Assembly (NCBI GenBank): GCA_019359415.1
Contig: JAHHHH010000018.1
Span: forward strand, 31,728-95,727
Reading direction: 5' to 3'
Origin: Iphinoe sp. HA4291-MV1
GTDB taxonomy: Bacteria > Cyanobacteriota > Cyanobacteriia > Cyanobacteriales > Nostocaceae
DNA length: 64,000 nt
The translations under genes were made by a program, and so were the position numbers. The notes beneath the pieces are model-generated. The model was not told the origin of the DNA. It worked only from the letters and a program-made list of their open reading frames with translations, and made no database searches. Positions 55,422 to 64,000 of the stretch are shown in pieces (position 1 is the first letter of the stretch; every line of letters starts with the position of its first letter).

Positions 55422-56504
55422 TCAGATTACGGAAAAAACCTTGCCGGGTGTTGTTGTTTCCAGATATACCGACATTGTCTCATTATTGACTCGCATAACA
55501 CTCAATCGGTCTAAGTTCTGTTGCGCCAATTTCTTCCACTGGTGCATGAGATCAGGACTACTCAGCAATTGCCTTAGAGCCTCTGCTATGGCTTGGCTAT
55601 CTGCTGGAGGTACCAAGATACCTGCCTGTCCACCATCCAAAGCTTCTGGTATGCCATCCACATTGCAAGCTATAATCGCGCAGCCAGCTTCACGAGCTTC
55701 TGGAATCACAAGCGGAGAGGGGTCACGGTGCGAAGCTAGTACAAATATGTCACATGCTAGCATATAGGACTGTGGCTCTTTTTGGAAGCCTGGAAAATGA
55801 ATCCTGTTAGCAAAGGGAGTGCTTTGTGCCTGCTGTTCAAACAAAGTCTTGTCAGGACCGTCTCCCACTAAGTAGAGATGCACGTCCAGAAAATCACCAG
55901 CAATTTGTGCAAAAGCATTGATTAACTCGCTAATACCCTTGCGCTTGTACATCCCTGCGACTGTTACAATTGCCGGTCTTTGGAGTTCCATCGCCATATA
56001 CTCCTGAAGGTTTCGCACACGGGCGCTCCCCAGTGTCCCATTAGATATCACCCTCAGCTTATTTTGCGGGATACCACGCTGTGCCATAGACTCAGCAACT
56101 GCATGGCTAACTGCTATGACGCGATCAGCACAACCCATGAGCACTGCACTACGCTGGAATTCATTATGTACTGTAGAGATGAGAGTATATGTAGAGAAAG
56201 CTTGCCAGAGCTTTGCTAACACAACTCCAGTCATCATATGGGCATGGACAATATCCGGTTGAAATTCTTGGATGATTCTCCAATAACGCCAAGCAGCTTT
56301 AATGATATTAAGTGGTGCTCTTGTTTGATTCAGTTTGAAGTGTTTGACGGCGTATTCGGCAAGTAATGCTTCATATTCCCCACCAGCAGATGCTACGCCG
56401 ACGTTATGACCATTTTCCGCTTGTAGGCAAGCTAAATCTAGGGCTACATTGACAATCCCATTACCAATTTCTTGGACATGGTTTAAAATGTGTAGAATTC
56501 GCAT
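55422..56504 (-). CDS. GT4 glycosyltransferase, convergent with the island
   Basis: 360 residues. MRILHILNHVQEIGNGIVNV is the start; VTVAGMYKRKGISELINAFA, LYLVGDGPD and PSPLVIPEAREAGCAIIAC carry the donor-side motifs with the paired glutamates. It is the only minus-strand gene of the island and marks its right end. Confidence 0.88.
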   Translation of the reverse strand: MRILHILNHVQEIGNGIVNVALDLACLQAENGHNVGVASAGGEYEALLAEYAVKHFKLNQTRAPLNIIKAAWRYWRIIQEFQPDIVHAHMMTGVVLAKLWQAFSTYTLISTVHNEFQRSAVLMGCADRVIAVSHAVAESMAQRGIPQNKLRVISNGTLGSARVRNLQEYMAMELQRPAIVTVAGMYKRKGISELINAFAQIAGDFLDVHLYLVGDGPDKTLFEQQAQSTPFANRIHFPGFQKEPQSYMLACDIFVLASHRDPSPLVIPEAREAGCAIIACNVDGIPEALDGGQAGILVPPADSQAIAEALRQLLSSPDLMHQWKKLAQQNLDRLSVMRVNNETMSVYLETTTPGKVFSVI

Positions 56505-56782
56505 TTAGCTTTAATTTTCTCATTTCAATGACACAAAATAAATCAAAAAAAAGTTTGAGCAATCCGGATATTTTCGCCAATTTAGCAGATATGTTTGCTC
56601 AACTTAGATATAATCAAACATCTAGCTACTCTAATCACTCTGCAATTTCACCATCTTGAAATCTTGCTATGTTTACTAATACAGTTATACGCACTTAAGC
56701 TTAAATATGTCTAGTATAGTGTTGAGTCCTGAGAATGTCATTTTTCATTTTCTATTTCAAAGTAATTTGTATTCAGGATTAC
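56505..56782. other. Gap between the last GT4 gene and the transposase remnant
   Basis: AT-rich. A 43-codon frame (56528-56659) begins with ATG but has no ribosome site and no recognisable homology. No clear terminal inverted repeat of the IS could be identified here. Confidence 0.5.
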
Positions 56783-57719
56783 TCATATCTTGCACCTGGA
56801 AACTTGGATGTCAATTCCATGACTAAGTGCCAAATCTCTCAGGCGTTCAATGTCTTGTAAAAGAAGTAACAGCACTAATTGTGGAAATATAGTTTGGAAT
56901 GCAATTTCTGCGGCTTGTCCCCAATTCGGTAAATTTGGAGATGCGTTAGCGCAGCTCGCCGCAGGCATCGTTGTCGATAAGTAAGCCCAATGCGCCAAGA
57001 TATAGGAGATGAGAGACAGTATCAACCAACGGTAAACGCCTAAAAGTGTTCCTTGTCCAAAACGGTGTAAGCCGAAACGCGCGACGTGAAAGTTGTGCGT
57101 AGGCGCAGTAGCGCATTTGACTGAGAAGGCTTCTTCTCCTGGGGTTCCTTCCCCCCAGTCCCCATGTAAAAGGGTCATCGACCCCGCCTATATCGGTAGT
57201 AAGTACCTGCGATTGTAGCCAATGAAACCGATAGAATGCAAGGCACAGAAGCCCTTCTAAGAGAGTACCGCTTGACCGAGGGCAAGGGGAAGTTTGGCAA
57301 GGGATTAGCGATAAGCGAACCGTTACAAGCCTCGTCATTTGCAGATGAGTGAAAGTAGCACCCTGCTACACAGGTACTGACCACACTCTAACCAAAACGG
57401 TAAGTAGGACGGGTCAAAGATTGTTTTGGCTTTGACAGCGAAGGACAACGCTCCTATCGGGGTACTGACGGAATCCACCCAAACGCACGTCACACGCACG
57501 AAACACGGTAAGCCCCAATGGTTCTTATGGTAAGGTCGAAACCATAAGTAGGTCAACCGCAAGGAAGACGGAATTACTAGGGGGGTAAAGGAGGTCAGAA
57601 AAAGCGAAAGCCCTTGGTAATGCAGGGGATAAGAGTTGAAACATCACTCTACGTTGAAAAAAAATACGGCTGACTTCTGACTGGTCTCAAACGGTAATAC
57701 TGAGTAAAAGTTTCAAACT

Positions 57720-59022
57720 TTGATGAAAGATAGAGCCGACAAAGGAATCGGAGTCAACGGACACCTTGAAGACTGGTCTTCTATTAATTGGAAGGCAGTA
57801 AAAAAGCGTGTTAGAAACCTAAGACAAAGAATTTACCGTGCAACCCAGAACGGACAATGGAACAAGATGCGTAGCCTAATGAAATTGATGCTGCGTAGTT
57901 TCTCCAACCTGCTACTGTCTGTGCGAAGAGTTAATTAAACAGTGGCTAAAAGCAGGATACGTAGAAATGGGTCAATTCCATCAAACCGAAAGCGGTACAC
58001 CACAAGGCGGCATTATTAGCCCATTATTAGCAAATATCGCTCTACATGGTATGGAAGAATTCTTATCACAATTTGTTGTGAAGATAAGAAGATTCAATGA
58101 ACGTGGAAAAGTGATAAAAACGCAAAGAAGGGAAAGATACGGTTTCGTCCGTTTTGCCGACGATTTCATAATTACCGCCCGAAACAAAGAGGATATTGAC
58201 TACATTAAACCCTATATCTCTGGTTGGCTAAAAAACAGGGGACTGGAGCTTAATCAAGATAAAACCAGAATTGTCAATATTGAAGATGGTTTTAACTTCC
58301 TCGGATTCAATATCAGACAAAATCAAGGTAAATGTCTAACTAAGCCTCAAAAGGAAAAAGTTCTAGTCAAACTCAAAGAAATTAGAGAATGGCTAAAGCG
58401 AAATCCAGATGTGCCACCTGAAGCCGTAATAGCCAAATTTAACCCAATCATTAGAGGATGGGGTAATTACTACAGATTTGGGGTTAGTAAAGAAGTCTTC
58501 TCATACTTCGACCATGAAGTATGGAAAGCGCTCTACAAATGGGCACTAAGGAGACATTCTAAAAGAAGAAAGAAATGGGTAACAAAGAAATATTTCAACA
58601 AAAAGAATGGTTGGAAATTCTTTGCTAAAACCAAGGACAGAAGAGGAAAAACAAAAACGATTTCAATCGTTAAACTGTCCAAAATTCCCATTCAACGCCA
58701 CGTCAAAGTTAAAGACAAGGCGTCGCCAGACGACCCCACACTGCATGAATATTGGAAAGACAGAGGCACTCGGTACGGAAAAACCCGTTGGATTAAAGAT
58801 TCAAAACTTTATAAAGTAGCCGAGCAACAAAACTGGACTTGCCCAATCTGCGGTGAACACTTGTTTAACGGAGAAGAAATCGATACGCACCATATCACAA
58901 AGGTTCAAGATGGAGGAAACGATAATATCGACAATCTCGTACACCTCCATAAAGCCTGCCACCTAGCCGCACACAGCGGCAAACGTTCTGGTAAGCCGAG
59001 GCTTGAGCCGGATGATTCGTAA
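57720..59022 (+). pseudogene. Intron-encoded reverse transcriptase/maturase with internal deletion
   Basis: The frame from 57720 gives the RT N-terminus (DWSSINWKAVKKRVRNLRQR, ending LMLRSFSNLLLSVRRV) and then stops. From about 57925, in another frame, the protein resumes at EELIKQWLKAGYV and continues with SGTPQGGIISPLLANIAL, the catalytic FADD in FVRFADDFIIT, the maturase X domain (GWGNYYRFG) and an HNH endonuclease (CPICGEHL, THHITKVQDGG, LHKACH). RT blocks 0 to about 4, roughly 130-170 residues, are missing, so no working RT can be made. The junction lies in a short repeat GAGTT. Confidence 0.87.
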
Positions 59023-59038
59023 GAGTCCTGTCCGGTTC
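59005..59038 (+). ncRNA. Group II intron domain V
   Basis: A 34-base hairpin with the GAGCCG/CGGTTC ends of bacterial domain V, the catalytic core of the ribozyme. Confidence 0.8.
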
Positions 59039-59405
59039 TTAGGGGAGGGAGATGCAGCGATGCATGCTCCCTTACCCGACGGTGCTTAGCAGTCTTAAAC
59101 CAACCCTCTATCTGCCATCGTCGCTTACCCCACCAAGAAATGGTGCTGGCTTTGAGAGCTTTGGTAGACAGGACAAATCGTTTTTCATACTTGCCATCAT
59201 CACGTTTAAAATAATACCAAGATACAGAGACAGGAAACTTCAAACCCTGAAGGTGCAGTTGTTGTCCTCGCTTATGTAGTCGAGCAACACAGCGTCCATC
59301 TGTTAATTTACGGGTGCAAGCTATACCAGCAATTACGTGGTACTTCCGTTTTCGAACACCGTGTAGAAATTCCATGCTGCCAAAGGCTGTATCTACCAGA
59401 CAGCA

Positions 59406-60359
59406 TTGGTTGGTAAGTGGCACTGTGGCTTTATTCCAGATTACAGTCCACTCAAGAGTGGCTTTGACGAATTCTTTGGAAACTATAGTGGAGCGATCGA
59501 CTACTTTACTCATAAGGATGGAAGTGGACAACTCGACTTCTACGAAGGTGAAGTACCTGTAGAAAAATCCGGTTATGCTACAGACTTGTACACTGAACGT
59601 GCCGTTGAATTCCTCAAAAGACCCCGCAATCAACCATTTTATCTCAGCCTTCATTACAATGCGCCTCATTGGCCGTGGGAAGGACCAGATGATGAAGAGT
59701 TGAGTAGAACTTTCTACAATTCAAACAATTTCACTGAGGGAGGGTCGCCAGAAACCTATGCTGCAATACTTAAGAGTTTAGACGATGGAGTTGGTAAAGT
59801 CTTGCAAGCTTTGAGTGAGTCTGGGCAGGCTGATAATACTATAGTCATTTTTGCCAGTGATAACGGGGGTGAAAGGTACTCTAATTTTGGACCTTTTCAA
59901 GGGAGAAAGGGCAGTTTGTACGAAGGCGGGTTGCGGGTTCCCACGTTTATCCGTTGGCCTGGAGTGATTCAACCAGACCAAGTGAATAGCCAAGCCATTA
60001 TTACTTTCGACTTGACAGCAACAATTCTGGCAGCGACAAGTACTAAACCCAACCCAAACTATCCACTTGATGGTCGGAATTTGCTTCCTGTCCTTTTGGG
60101 CAGAAAATCTGTTTACTCTCGAACGCTGTTCTGGCGCTACAAATCCAATGTCGCTGGGCGTTCCTCTGGGACACTCCAAGCAGCAGTCCGAAGCGGAGAT
60201 TGGAAATACTTGCGGCAAGGAGAAAACGAATATCTGTTTCATCTTGCCAGTGATGAAGGCGAACAAACTGATCTTAAAGACAACTATCCCAAAGTGTTGC
60301 AACAGCTGCGCGATCGCTTTGAGGAATGGAATGGACAAGTCCTGCCTTACCCAGCTTAA
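59406..60359 (+). pseudogene. Arylsulfatase, C-terminal part only
   Basis: 317 codons remain, beginning inside the family motif GKWHCG. The text GFDEFFGNYSGAIDYFTH, PFYLSLHYNAPHWPWEGPDD, FASDNGGER (metal-ligand D-N) and GGLRVPTFIRWPG are clear type I sulfatase. The first part of the enzyme, with the C-x-P-x-R motif whose cysteine becomes formylglycine, is missing, lost at the junction with the transposase remnant near 59403. A functional sulfatase is therefore not expected. The FGE gene follows 13 bases downstream. Confidence 0.9.
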
Positions 60360-60372
60360 GGAAAAGTCATTC

Positions 60373-61383
60373 ATGCAGGAACGTACAATAAACCAAAAAG
60401 GTCCATCTAGTAGATTTGACAAGCAAATCACTGCTAAGCGTCCTGGTAAAGCACCTGATAAAGACATGGTTTGGATACCTGGTGGCGCTTTTATGATGGG
60501 GTCTGACTACCATTACCCAGAGGAAAGTCCAGCCCATCTTGTCCGTGTAGATGGCTTTTGGATGGATCGCTACGCCGTCACAAATAAGCAGTTTCAACGT
60601 TTTGTAAAAGCAACTGGCTATGTGACAGTGGCAGAGCGTCCACCTAAGCCAGAAGATTATCCTGGAGCGATAATGGAGTTGTTAGTACCAGGCTCAGCCG
60701 TATTTCAGCAGCCCAACCACCTAGTGAATTTACAAACTTGCAGCTGGTGGATTTATGTGTCGGGTGCTAACTGGCGACATCCAGCAGGACCAGGAAGTTC
60801 TATTAAGGGGCGAGAAAATTATCCTGTCGTGCATATTGCCTATGAAGATGCAGAGGCTTACGCAACTTGGGCAGGTAAATCATTACCAACAGAGGTACAA
60901 TGGGAATTTGCTGCTCGCGGTGGGCTGGAGGGTGCTGTCTACACGTGGGGCAATGAATTTACTCCCCAAGGTAAGCAGATGGCTAATACTTGGGAAGGTG
61001 AGTTCCCTTGGCAAAACCTAAAGCCCCGCTCTCCTGGAGCAGAATCTGTCGGTTCGTACCCTCCAAATGGTTATGGTCTGTACGACATGATAGGCAACGT
61101 TTGGGAGTGGACAACAGATTGGTATCGAGACTCTCACCCGGAGAACAAGACGAAATCTTGCTGTATTCCAGTCAACCCCAAAGGTGGAACACAACAAGAA
61201 AGCTTTGACCCAAATACACCACTCTTCCGAATACCTAGAAAGGTACTCAAAGGTGGTTCCTTTCTCTGTGCGCCTAACTATTGCCAGCGTTATCGACCAG
61301 CCGCACGTCATCCAGAAACTGTAGATACCTCAACTTGTCATATTGGCTTTCGTTGTATAGTCAATGTGAAACTCACAAGCTAA
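60373..61383 (+). CDS. Formylglycine-generating enzyme (sulfatase-modifying factor)
   Basis: 336 residues from the ATG at 60373, preceded by AAGGAAA; a longer frame from 60067 lies inside the sulfatase. FGE oxidises the sulfatase cysteine in CxPxR to formylglycine. The fold text DMVWIPGGAFMMGSDYHYPE, DRYAVTNKQFQRFV, LPTEVQWEFAARGG, GNVWEWTTDWY and FRC is complete. Two C-terminal cysteines, C299 and C304 (SFLCAPNYCQRYR), have the five-residue spacing of the copper-binding catalytic pair of aerobic FGE. The gene appears intact although its adjacent substrate is truncated. Confidence 0.92.
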   Translation: MQERTINQKGPSSRFDKQITAKRPGKAPDKDMVWIPGGAFMMGSDYHYPEESPAHLVRVDGFWMDRYAVTNKQFQRFVKATGYVTVAERPPKPEDYPGAIMELLVPGSAVFQQPNHLVNLQTCSWWIYVSGANWRHPAGPGSSIKGRENYPVVHIAYEDAEAYATWAGKSLPTEVQWEFAARGGLEGAVYTWGNEFTPQGKQMANTWEGEFPWQNLKPRSPGAESVGSYPPNGYGLYDMIGNVWEWTTDWYRDSHPENKTKSCCIPVNPKGGTQQESFDPNTPLFRIPRKVLKGGSFLCAPNYCQRYRPAARHPETVDTSTCHIGFRCIVNVKLTS

Positions 61384-61400
61384 ATAAGGAATAGGCTACC

Positions 61401-61829
61401 TTACAAATAATCCAAAAACTGCTCTGGCACTAACCTTAATTCTCCTGATTTGAAACGGTTAATATCTACCCACAAAGCAGTTTTCTGTCGCTCACCTTCA
61501 GAAAATACTAACTTCTCAAGTTGAGAAAATTTGGAGTCAACAAAGTCGCTTTCAAAAAGTTGAATAATTTCGTGACCTGGTTGACCGTTGTAAATAAATA
61601 TGTTTTCCAAACACCCCAAGTAACGAATATTTGTTAATTCTGCTTGGATTTCTTCTTGGAATTCCCGTTTGAGAGCTTCTAAACTTGTTTCACCAAAGTC
61701 AACTCCACCACCCATTGCGCGGTAAAAAGTTTGTTGCTTCACTGGATCGTAACCTTCAGACACAAAGATACGATGACCATCGCGAATAAGTCCTAAAGCG
61801 ATGACACGAATTTCCCCTGGTTTATGCAT
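61401..61829 (-). CDS. Nudix hydrolase
   Basis: 142 residues. The Nudix box can be read as GGVDFGETSLEALKREFQEE (about residues 42-61): G-x5-E-x7-R-E-U-x-E-E is intact, while the following glycine is replaced by glutamine. It probably hydrolyses a nucleoside diphosphate derivative; the substrate is unknown. The gene starts 5 bases from the end of the DUF3531 gene, so the two are probably cotranscribed. Confidence 0.87.
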   Translation of the reverse strand: MHKPGEIRVIALGLIRDGHRIFVSEGYDPVKQQTFYRAMGGGVDFGETSLEALKREFQEEIQAELTNIRYLGCLENIFIYNGQPGHEIIQLFESDFVDSKFSQLEKLVFSEGERQKTALWVDINRFKSGELRLVPEQFLDYL

Positions 61830-61834
61830 TGTTG

Positions 61835-62287
61835 TTAGTTGTCGTAAATAAACGAAGGACGACTGTCACTCTCCTCAACGGGCCAATCTTCATTTTCGCC
61901 GCCGATGTACAATTGCTCGATAGTGACATATTCTTCACTCAACTGCTTGAGGGCGTTAATGAGAATATCGAGAGCGATCGCATCAGAAGTTCCCAAGTCA
62001 AACCAGCAACGCGCCCATATCCCCTCATATTCCAATTCACCCATATTATGCATCAGCGCCAGCAGACTTTTATCATACCCTTGGGAATCGTAATCCATGT
62101 AGCTCAGATCTAACCCAGTTTCCTGTACCTGGAGATTTTCGGCATTAAATGCACCCAACTTACCCAAATAAAACCAGGAATTGAAGACCTCTTCTACATA
62201 CTGTTTTTCTTGCCCAGAAGGAATTGTGCTGAACTTCAACCAAATCCATAAATCAAAAGGATTAATCTCGCGAAACTTTACCTGCAT
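61835..62287 (-). CDS. DUF3531 family protein
   Basis: 150 residues from the ATG at 62287 (MQVKFREINPFDLW), which has AAAGGA just upstream; a TTG at 62302 is also in frame. The text FNSWFYLGKLGAFNAENLQ and YIGGENEDWPVEESDSRPS is conserved in cyanobacteria and plastid-bearing plants as DUF3531. It is soluble, acidic, without known function. Confidence 0.85.
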   Translation of the reverse strand: MQVKFREINPFDLWIWLKFSTIPSGQEKQYVEEVFNSWFYLGKLGAFNAENLQVQETGLDLSYMDYDSQGYDKSLLALMHNMGELEYEGIWARCWFDLGTSDAIALDILINALKQLSEEYVTIEQLYIGGENEDWPVEESDSRPSFIYDN

Positions 62288-62433
62288 TTCCTTTAGAGAC
62301 AAAATTTAGATCACTTTTTACCAAATCTAATTGTAAAGGAGTAGCAGGTGCAGAGGGTACGGCTTCCTCTAATGAAGAGATGAGGGAGATGAGGAAGCTC
62401 TTGAAGAAAGAGTTAATGGACAATTATTTCTTT

Positions 62434-62468
62434 CCCCCTTGTCCCCTTGTCCCCTTGTCCCCTTGTCC
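62434..62468. repeat. CCCCTTGT octamer repeat
   Basis: About four units of CCCCTTGT between the DUF3531 and TPR genes. Confidence 0.8.
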
Positions 62469-62495
62469 TCCTTGTCTCCTCATCTTCTCCTTCTG

Positions 62496-63434
62496 CTACT
62501 TACCAATATTACTCAGGTTTTCTTCAGCCTTACGTCGTTCACGCTCAATTTGTCTTGCCAAATCACGTGGGAGTTGAGACTTCCTATTTAGCGCTGTGTC
62601 AAAATTATTAATCGCTTCCTGCATCAGTTGCGAGTTTTTCTCCTTATTCGCTTTCTCCCGAAGGATTTGAGCCTTAAGATAATACAACTCTGGGTTGTCG
62701 CCTGTCATTTTTAAAGCACGATTGGCAAAGTCTAGCGCCTGAGAATACTGTTTTAAATCCCGGTAAGCAAGAGCGATACCTCGGTCAGCCAGATACTGAG
62801 GAGCAGCATTTTTTTCTAGCTTTTGAATTGCTTGTTCTGGGTTAGAAAAAGGCAAATTCACGGCAAGCATTAAATCCATGTATCCTTTGAGTAAATTTAG
62901 TTCTGGATCGTTAGGAGAAATTGCTTCGGCTTTGTCCAAATGTTGATAGACGAGCTGTAGTCTACTTAGGGCTTGTGGTGCCCCCTTCACTGTTCCCTCA
63001 CGTTGTAGAATGACCGCTCCCTCTAAAAACAAACCAACAGCAGTATACAAATTTCCGCGCAAGGGGTCACGGGAAATTAAATTTTGAGCGGTTTCTAATG
63101 TTTTTTTGCTGTAAGTGTCTAGTGTCGCCCAATTTTTATTTGTATATGCTAAAGATGCTTTCATCGCATGGGCTAAAGGTTCATTTGGCTCTGTAGATAA
63201 TGCTTCTTGTAAGTAACGATCTGCAGCTTGATAGTCTCCCTGTTGGAAAATAGCTTTGAATGCTGCCTCTGTTTTGTTACCAATATTACGGGCTTCTCTA
63301 GTCCGAAAGGGATCTGCGGCCCAAGAAGGATTTGCCCAGACATTGAGTGCCAAAGTAACTGCAAAAGCTACCGTGACTAGGCGGTAAAGTTTTGCCGGCA
63401 CAATTTTATGCAGATCTGAAAACCGTACATTCAT
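62496..63434 (-). CDS. Secreted TPR protein
   Basis: 312 residues from the ATG at 63434 (MNVRFSDLHKIVPAKLY); an upstream start at 63461 adds nine residues. A signal peptide runs to about residue 40 (TVAFAVTLALNVWANPSWA, cleavage after SWA). At least four TPR-like helix pairs can be read (DYQAADRYLQEALSTEPNEP, YLKAQILREKANKEKN). The C-terminus is charged (RQIERERRKAEENLSN). Probably a periplasmic scaffold; the role is unknown. Confidence 0.8.
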   Translation of the reverse strand: MNVRFSDLHKIVPAKLYRLVTVAFAVTLALNVWANPSWAADPFRTREARNIGNKTEAAFKAIFQQGDYQAADRYLQEALSTEPNEPLAHAMKASLAYTNKNWATLDTYSKKTLETAQNLISRDPLRGNLYTAVGLFLEGAVILQREGTVKGAPQALSRLQLVYQHLDKAEAISPNDPELNLLKGYMDLMLAVNLPFSNPEQAIQKLEKNAAPQYLADRGIALAYRDLKQYSQALDFANRALKMTGDNPELYYLKAQILREKANKEKNSQLMQEAINNFDTALNRKSQLPRDLARQIERERRKAEENLSNIGK

Positions 63435-63967
63435 TTTAAACCCCAGTACAGTTACTATCAAGTTTGTTTTATATATTACCTAAAAGTTAAAGGAAATAAT
63501 CTTTAACGTGCATCTATTGCAGCCAGAATTTCGTATATTATTTGACTTTGGTAATTTTTATAAGTTCCCAAGCTTGTTGTAACTATTGTTCAAGTGTAAT
63601 TCTGCCACAATGGAGAGAAGTACGGGTGGCGGTTTTCGCCAAGCGTAACTTTAAACAGAAGCAGGATGTTTCTTGCTGCAAGATAGACGTTGCTGGTGTA
63701 TCGACGAATGATTATAAATTTTTCAGAACTTTGCAGTCGCTTACAGTGTAGTTAATAAGTACGTTGCTGACGCATTGTCGCTTAAAAAAAATAGGCAATG
63801 GGCAATGGGCAATGGGTAATGGGCAATGGGTAATGGGTAATGCTCGATTAAGAGTTCCTAGTTCCCAGTTGGTGGGTGAGTAGCTGAATAAAAATATCTG
63901 GGTATATCTTGGCAAGTCTTCCGGAATGCCCATACAATTGAACGTATCCTATATCAGAGACAGCGAT
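63435..63967. other. Repeat-rich gap at the window end
   Basis: A 69-codon frame at 63542-63751 has no recognisable homology and no ribosome site, and is not called. GGGCAAT/GGGTAAT heptamers lie at 63794-63842. No other element was recognised. Confidence 0.55.
63794..63842. repeat. GGGCAAT/GGGTAAT heptamer array
   Basis: Seven heptamer units with alternating C and T at one position, the same family as at 245-317. Confidence 0.85.
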
Positions 63968-64000
63968 ATGGAGGACATTCAATCAGTGACTATCAGCATC
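63968..64000 (+). CDS. Possible start of a gene cut by the window end
   Basis: An ATG at 63968 opens a frame (MEDIQSVTISI) that is still open at the last base. Only eleven codons are visible and there is no strong ribosome site, so this is a weak call. Confidence 0.2.
   Translation, partial: MEDIQSVTISI

Larger units (their letters stand above)
57079..59080 (+). mobile_element. Group II intron, 2,002 bp
   Basis: The 5' end reads GCGCGAC, a variant of the GUGCGAC start. The 3' end has a domain V of 34 bases (59005-59038, GAGCCG to CCGGTTC) and a domain VI hairpin (GGGAG...CTCCC), ending CCCGAC. About 640 bases of structured RNA precede the open reading frame. The ends were fixed by requiring the interrupted transposase to regain its frame, and they agree with the consensus ends. 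It lies antisense to the transposase. Confidence 0.88.
56783..59404 (-). pseudogene. IS4-type transposase, 5'-truncated and split by a group II intron
   Basis: Two minus-strand pieces form one reading frame: 59081-59404 (LVDTAFGSMEFLHGVRKR to WQIEGWFKTAKH) and 56783-57078 (FGLHRFGQGTLLGVYRWL to IQVSRCKI). When 57079-59080 is removed they join as TAKH-R-FGLHRF without a frame change. The second catalytic aspartate (VDTAFG) and the R-x3-E-x6-K signature of IS4 enzymes (RWQIEGWFKTAK) are present. The N-terminal half with the first aspartate is gone, and the text switches at about 59403 to the antisense of a sulfatase. The element cannot transpose by itself. Confidence 0.88.

Noticed and set aside
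56528-56659. A 43-codon frame (MTQNKSKKSLSNPDIF) before the transposase remnant
   Set aside because: No ribosome site and no homology. I also considered it as the lost sulfatase N-terminus, but it contains no sulfatase motif.
57181-57700. Small frames in the 5' part of the group II intron
   Set aside because: The segment is structured intron RNA (domains I-III) and the frames carry no protein homology.
63542-63751. A 69-codon open frame near the window end
   Set aside because: No ribosome site, no recognisable homology, cysteine-rich random composition and it ends in repeat DNA.

Overview
The window comes from the chromosome of a filamentous, heterocyst-forming cyanobacterium of the Nostoc/Scytonema/Calothrix type. 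The evidence is the many HIP1 octamers (GCGATCGC), the heptameric tandem repeats made of GGGCAAT/ATTGCCC units between genes, cyanobacterial families (PATAN-domain response regulator, DUF3531, DUF362, CSP41-like epimerase), and above all hepC and hepA, which make the heterocyst envelope polysaccharide. No tRNA, rRNA or CRISPR array was seen. Protein family names rest on reading motifs and remembered homologues; no database search was run.

Layout. 1-3.4 kb: the tail of a DUF4331 protein, a TPR protein and a NicO-type Ni/Co exporter. 3.4-10.3 kb: a GDP-fucose and polysaccharide group (fcl, gmd, an initiating sugar transferase, a GT4 glycosyltransferase, a CSP41-like epimerase) with a VapBC-like pair and a small MITE-like element. 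10.4-19.3 kb: mostly housekeeping genes (PD-(D/E)XK-like protein, pgsA, aspartase, DUF362, small membrane and glycine-rich proteins, YciI, pheT, and an HD hydrolase broken by an in-frame TGA). 19.4-25.2 kb: signalling, with a PatA-like regulator and a TerY-P-type triad (VWA protein, PP2C phosphatase, kinase fused to TPRs).

25.9-56.5 kb is one long, almost entirely plus-strand polysaccharide island. From memory it matches the heterocyst envelope polysaccharide (HEP) island of Anabaena PCC 7120 (the alr2825-alr2841 region). It runs: CDP-sugar and epimerase enzymes, L-2-hydroxyglutarate oxidase, PhyH dioxygenase, RfbC, SAF-domain oxidoreductase, GT4, PIG-L deacetylase, GT4, Wzc-like copolymerase, hepC, hepA, GT8, about seven GT2/GT4 transferases, a Wzy-like polymerase and a final convergent GT4. 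The likely flow is activated sugar synthesis, priming by HepC, stepwise glycosyl transfer, polymerisation by Wzy, and export through HepA and the Wzc-like protein.

56.8-61.4 kb is a wrecked sulfatase locus. An IS4-type transposase remnant abuts a 5'-truncated sulfatase, and a 2,002-bp group II intron sits inside the transposase. Both intron ends can be placed to the base because the transposase reading frame is restored when the intron is removed. The intron's own reverse transcriptase has an internal deletion. The downstream formylglycine-generating enzyme is intact. 61.4-64 kb holds a Nudix hydrolase, a DUF3531 protein, a TPR protein and a repeat-rich end.

A recurring theme is small dispersed repeats invading genes: the same 35-bp inverted repeat lies in frame in the TPR gene and in pheT, and a larger palindrome-rich repeat lies in the 5' coding part of the sugar transferase.
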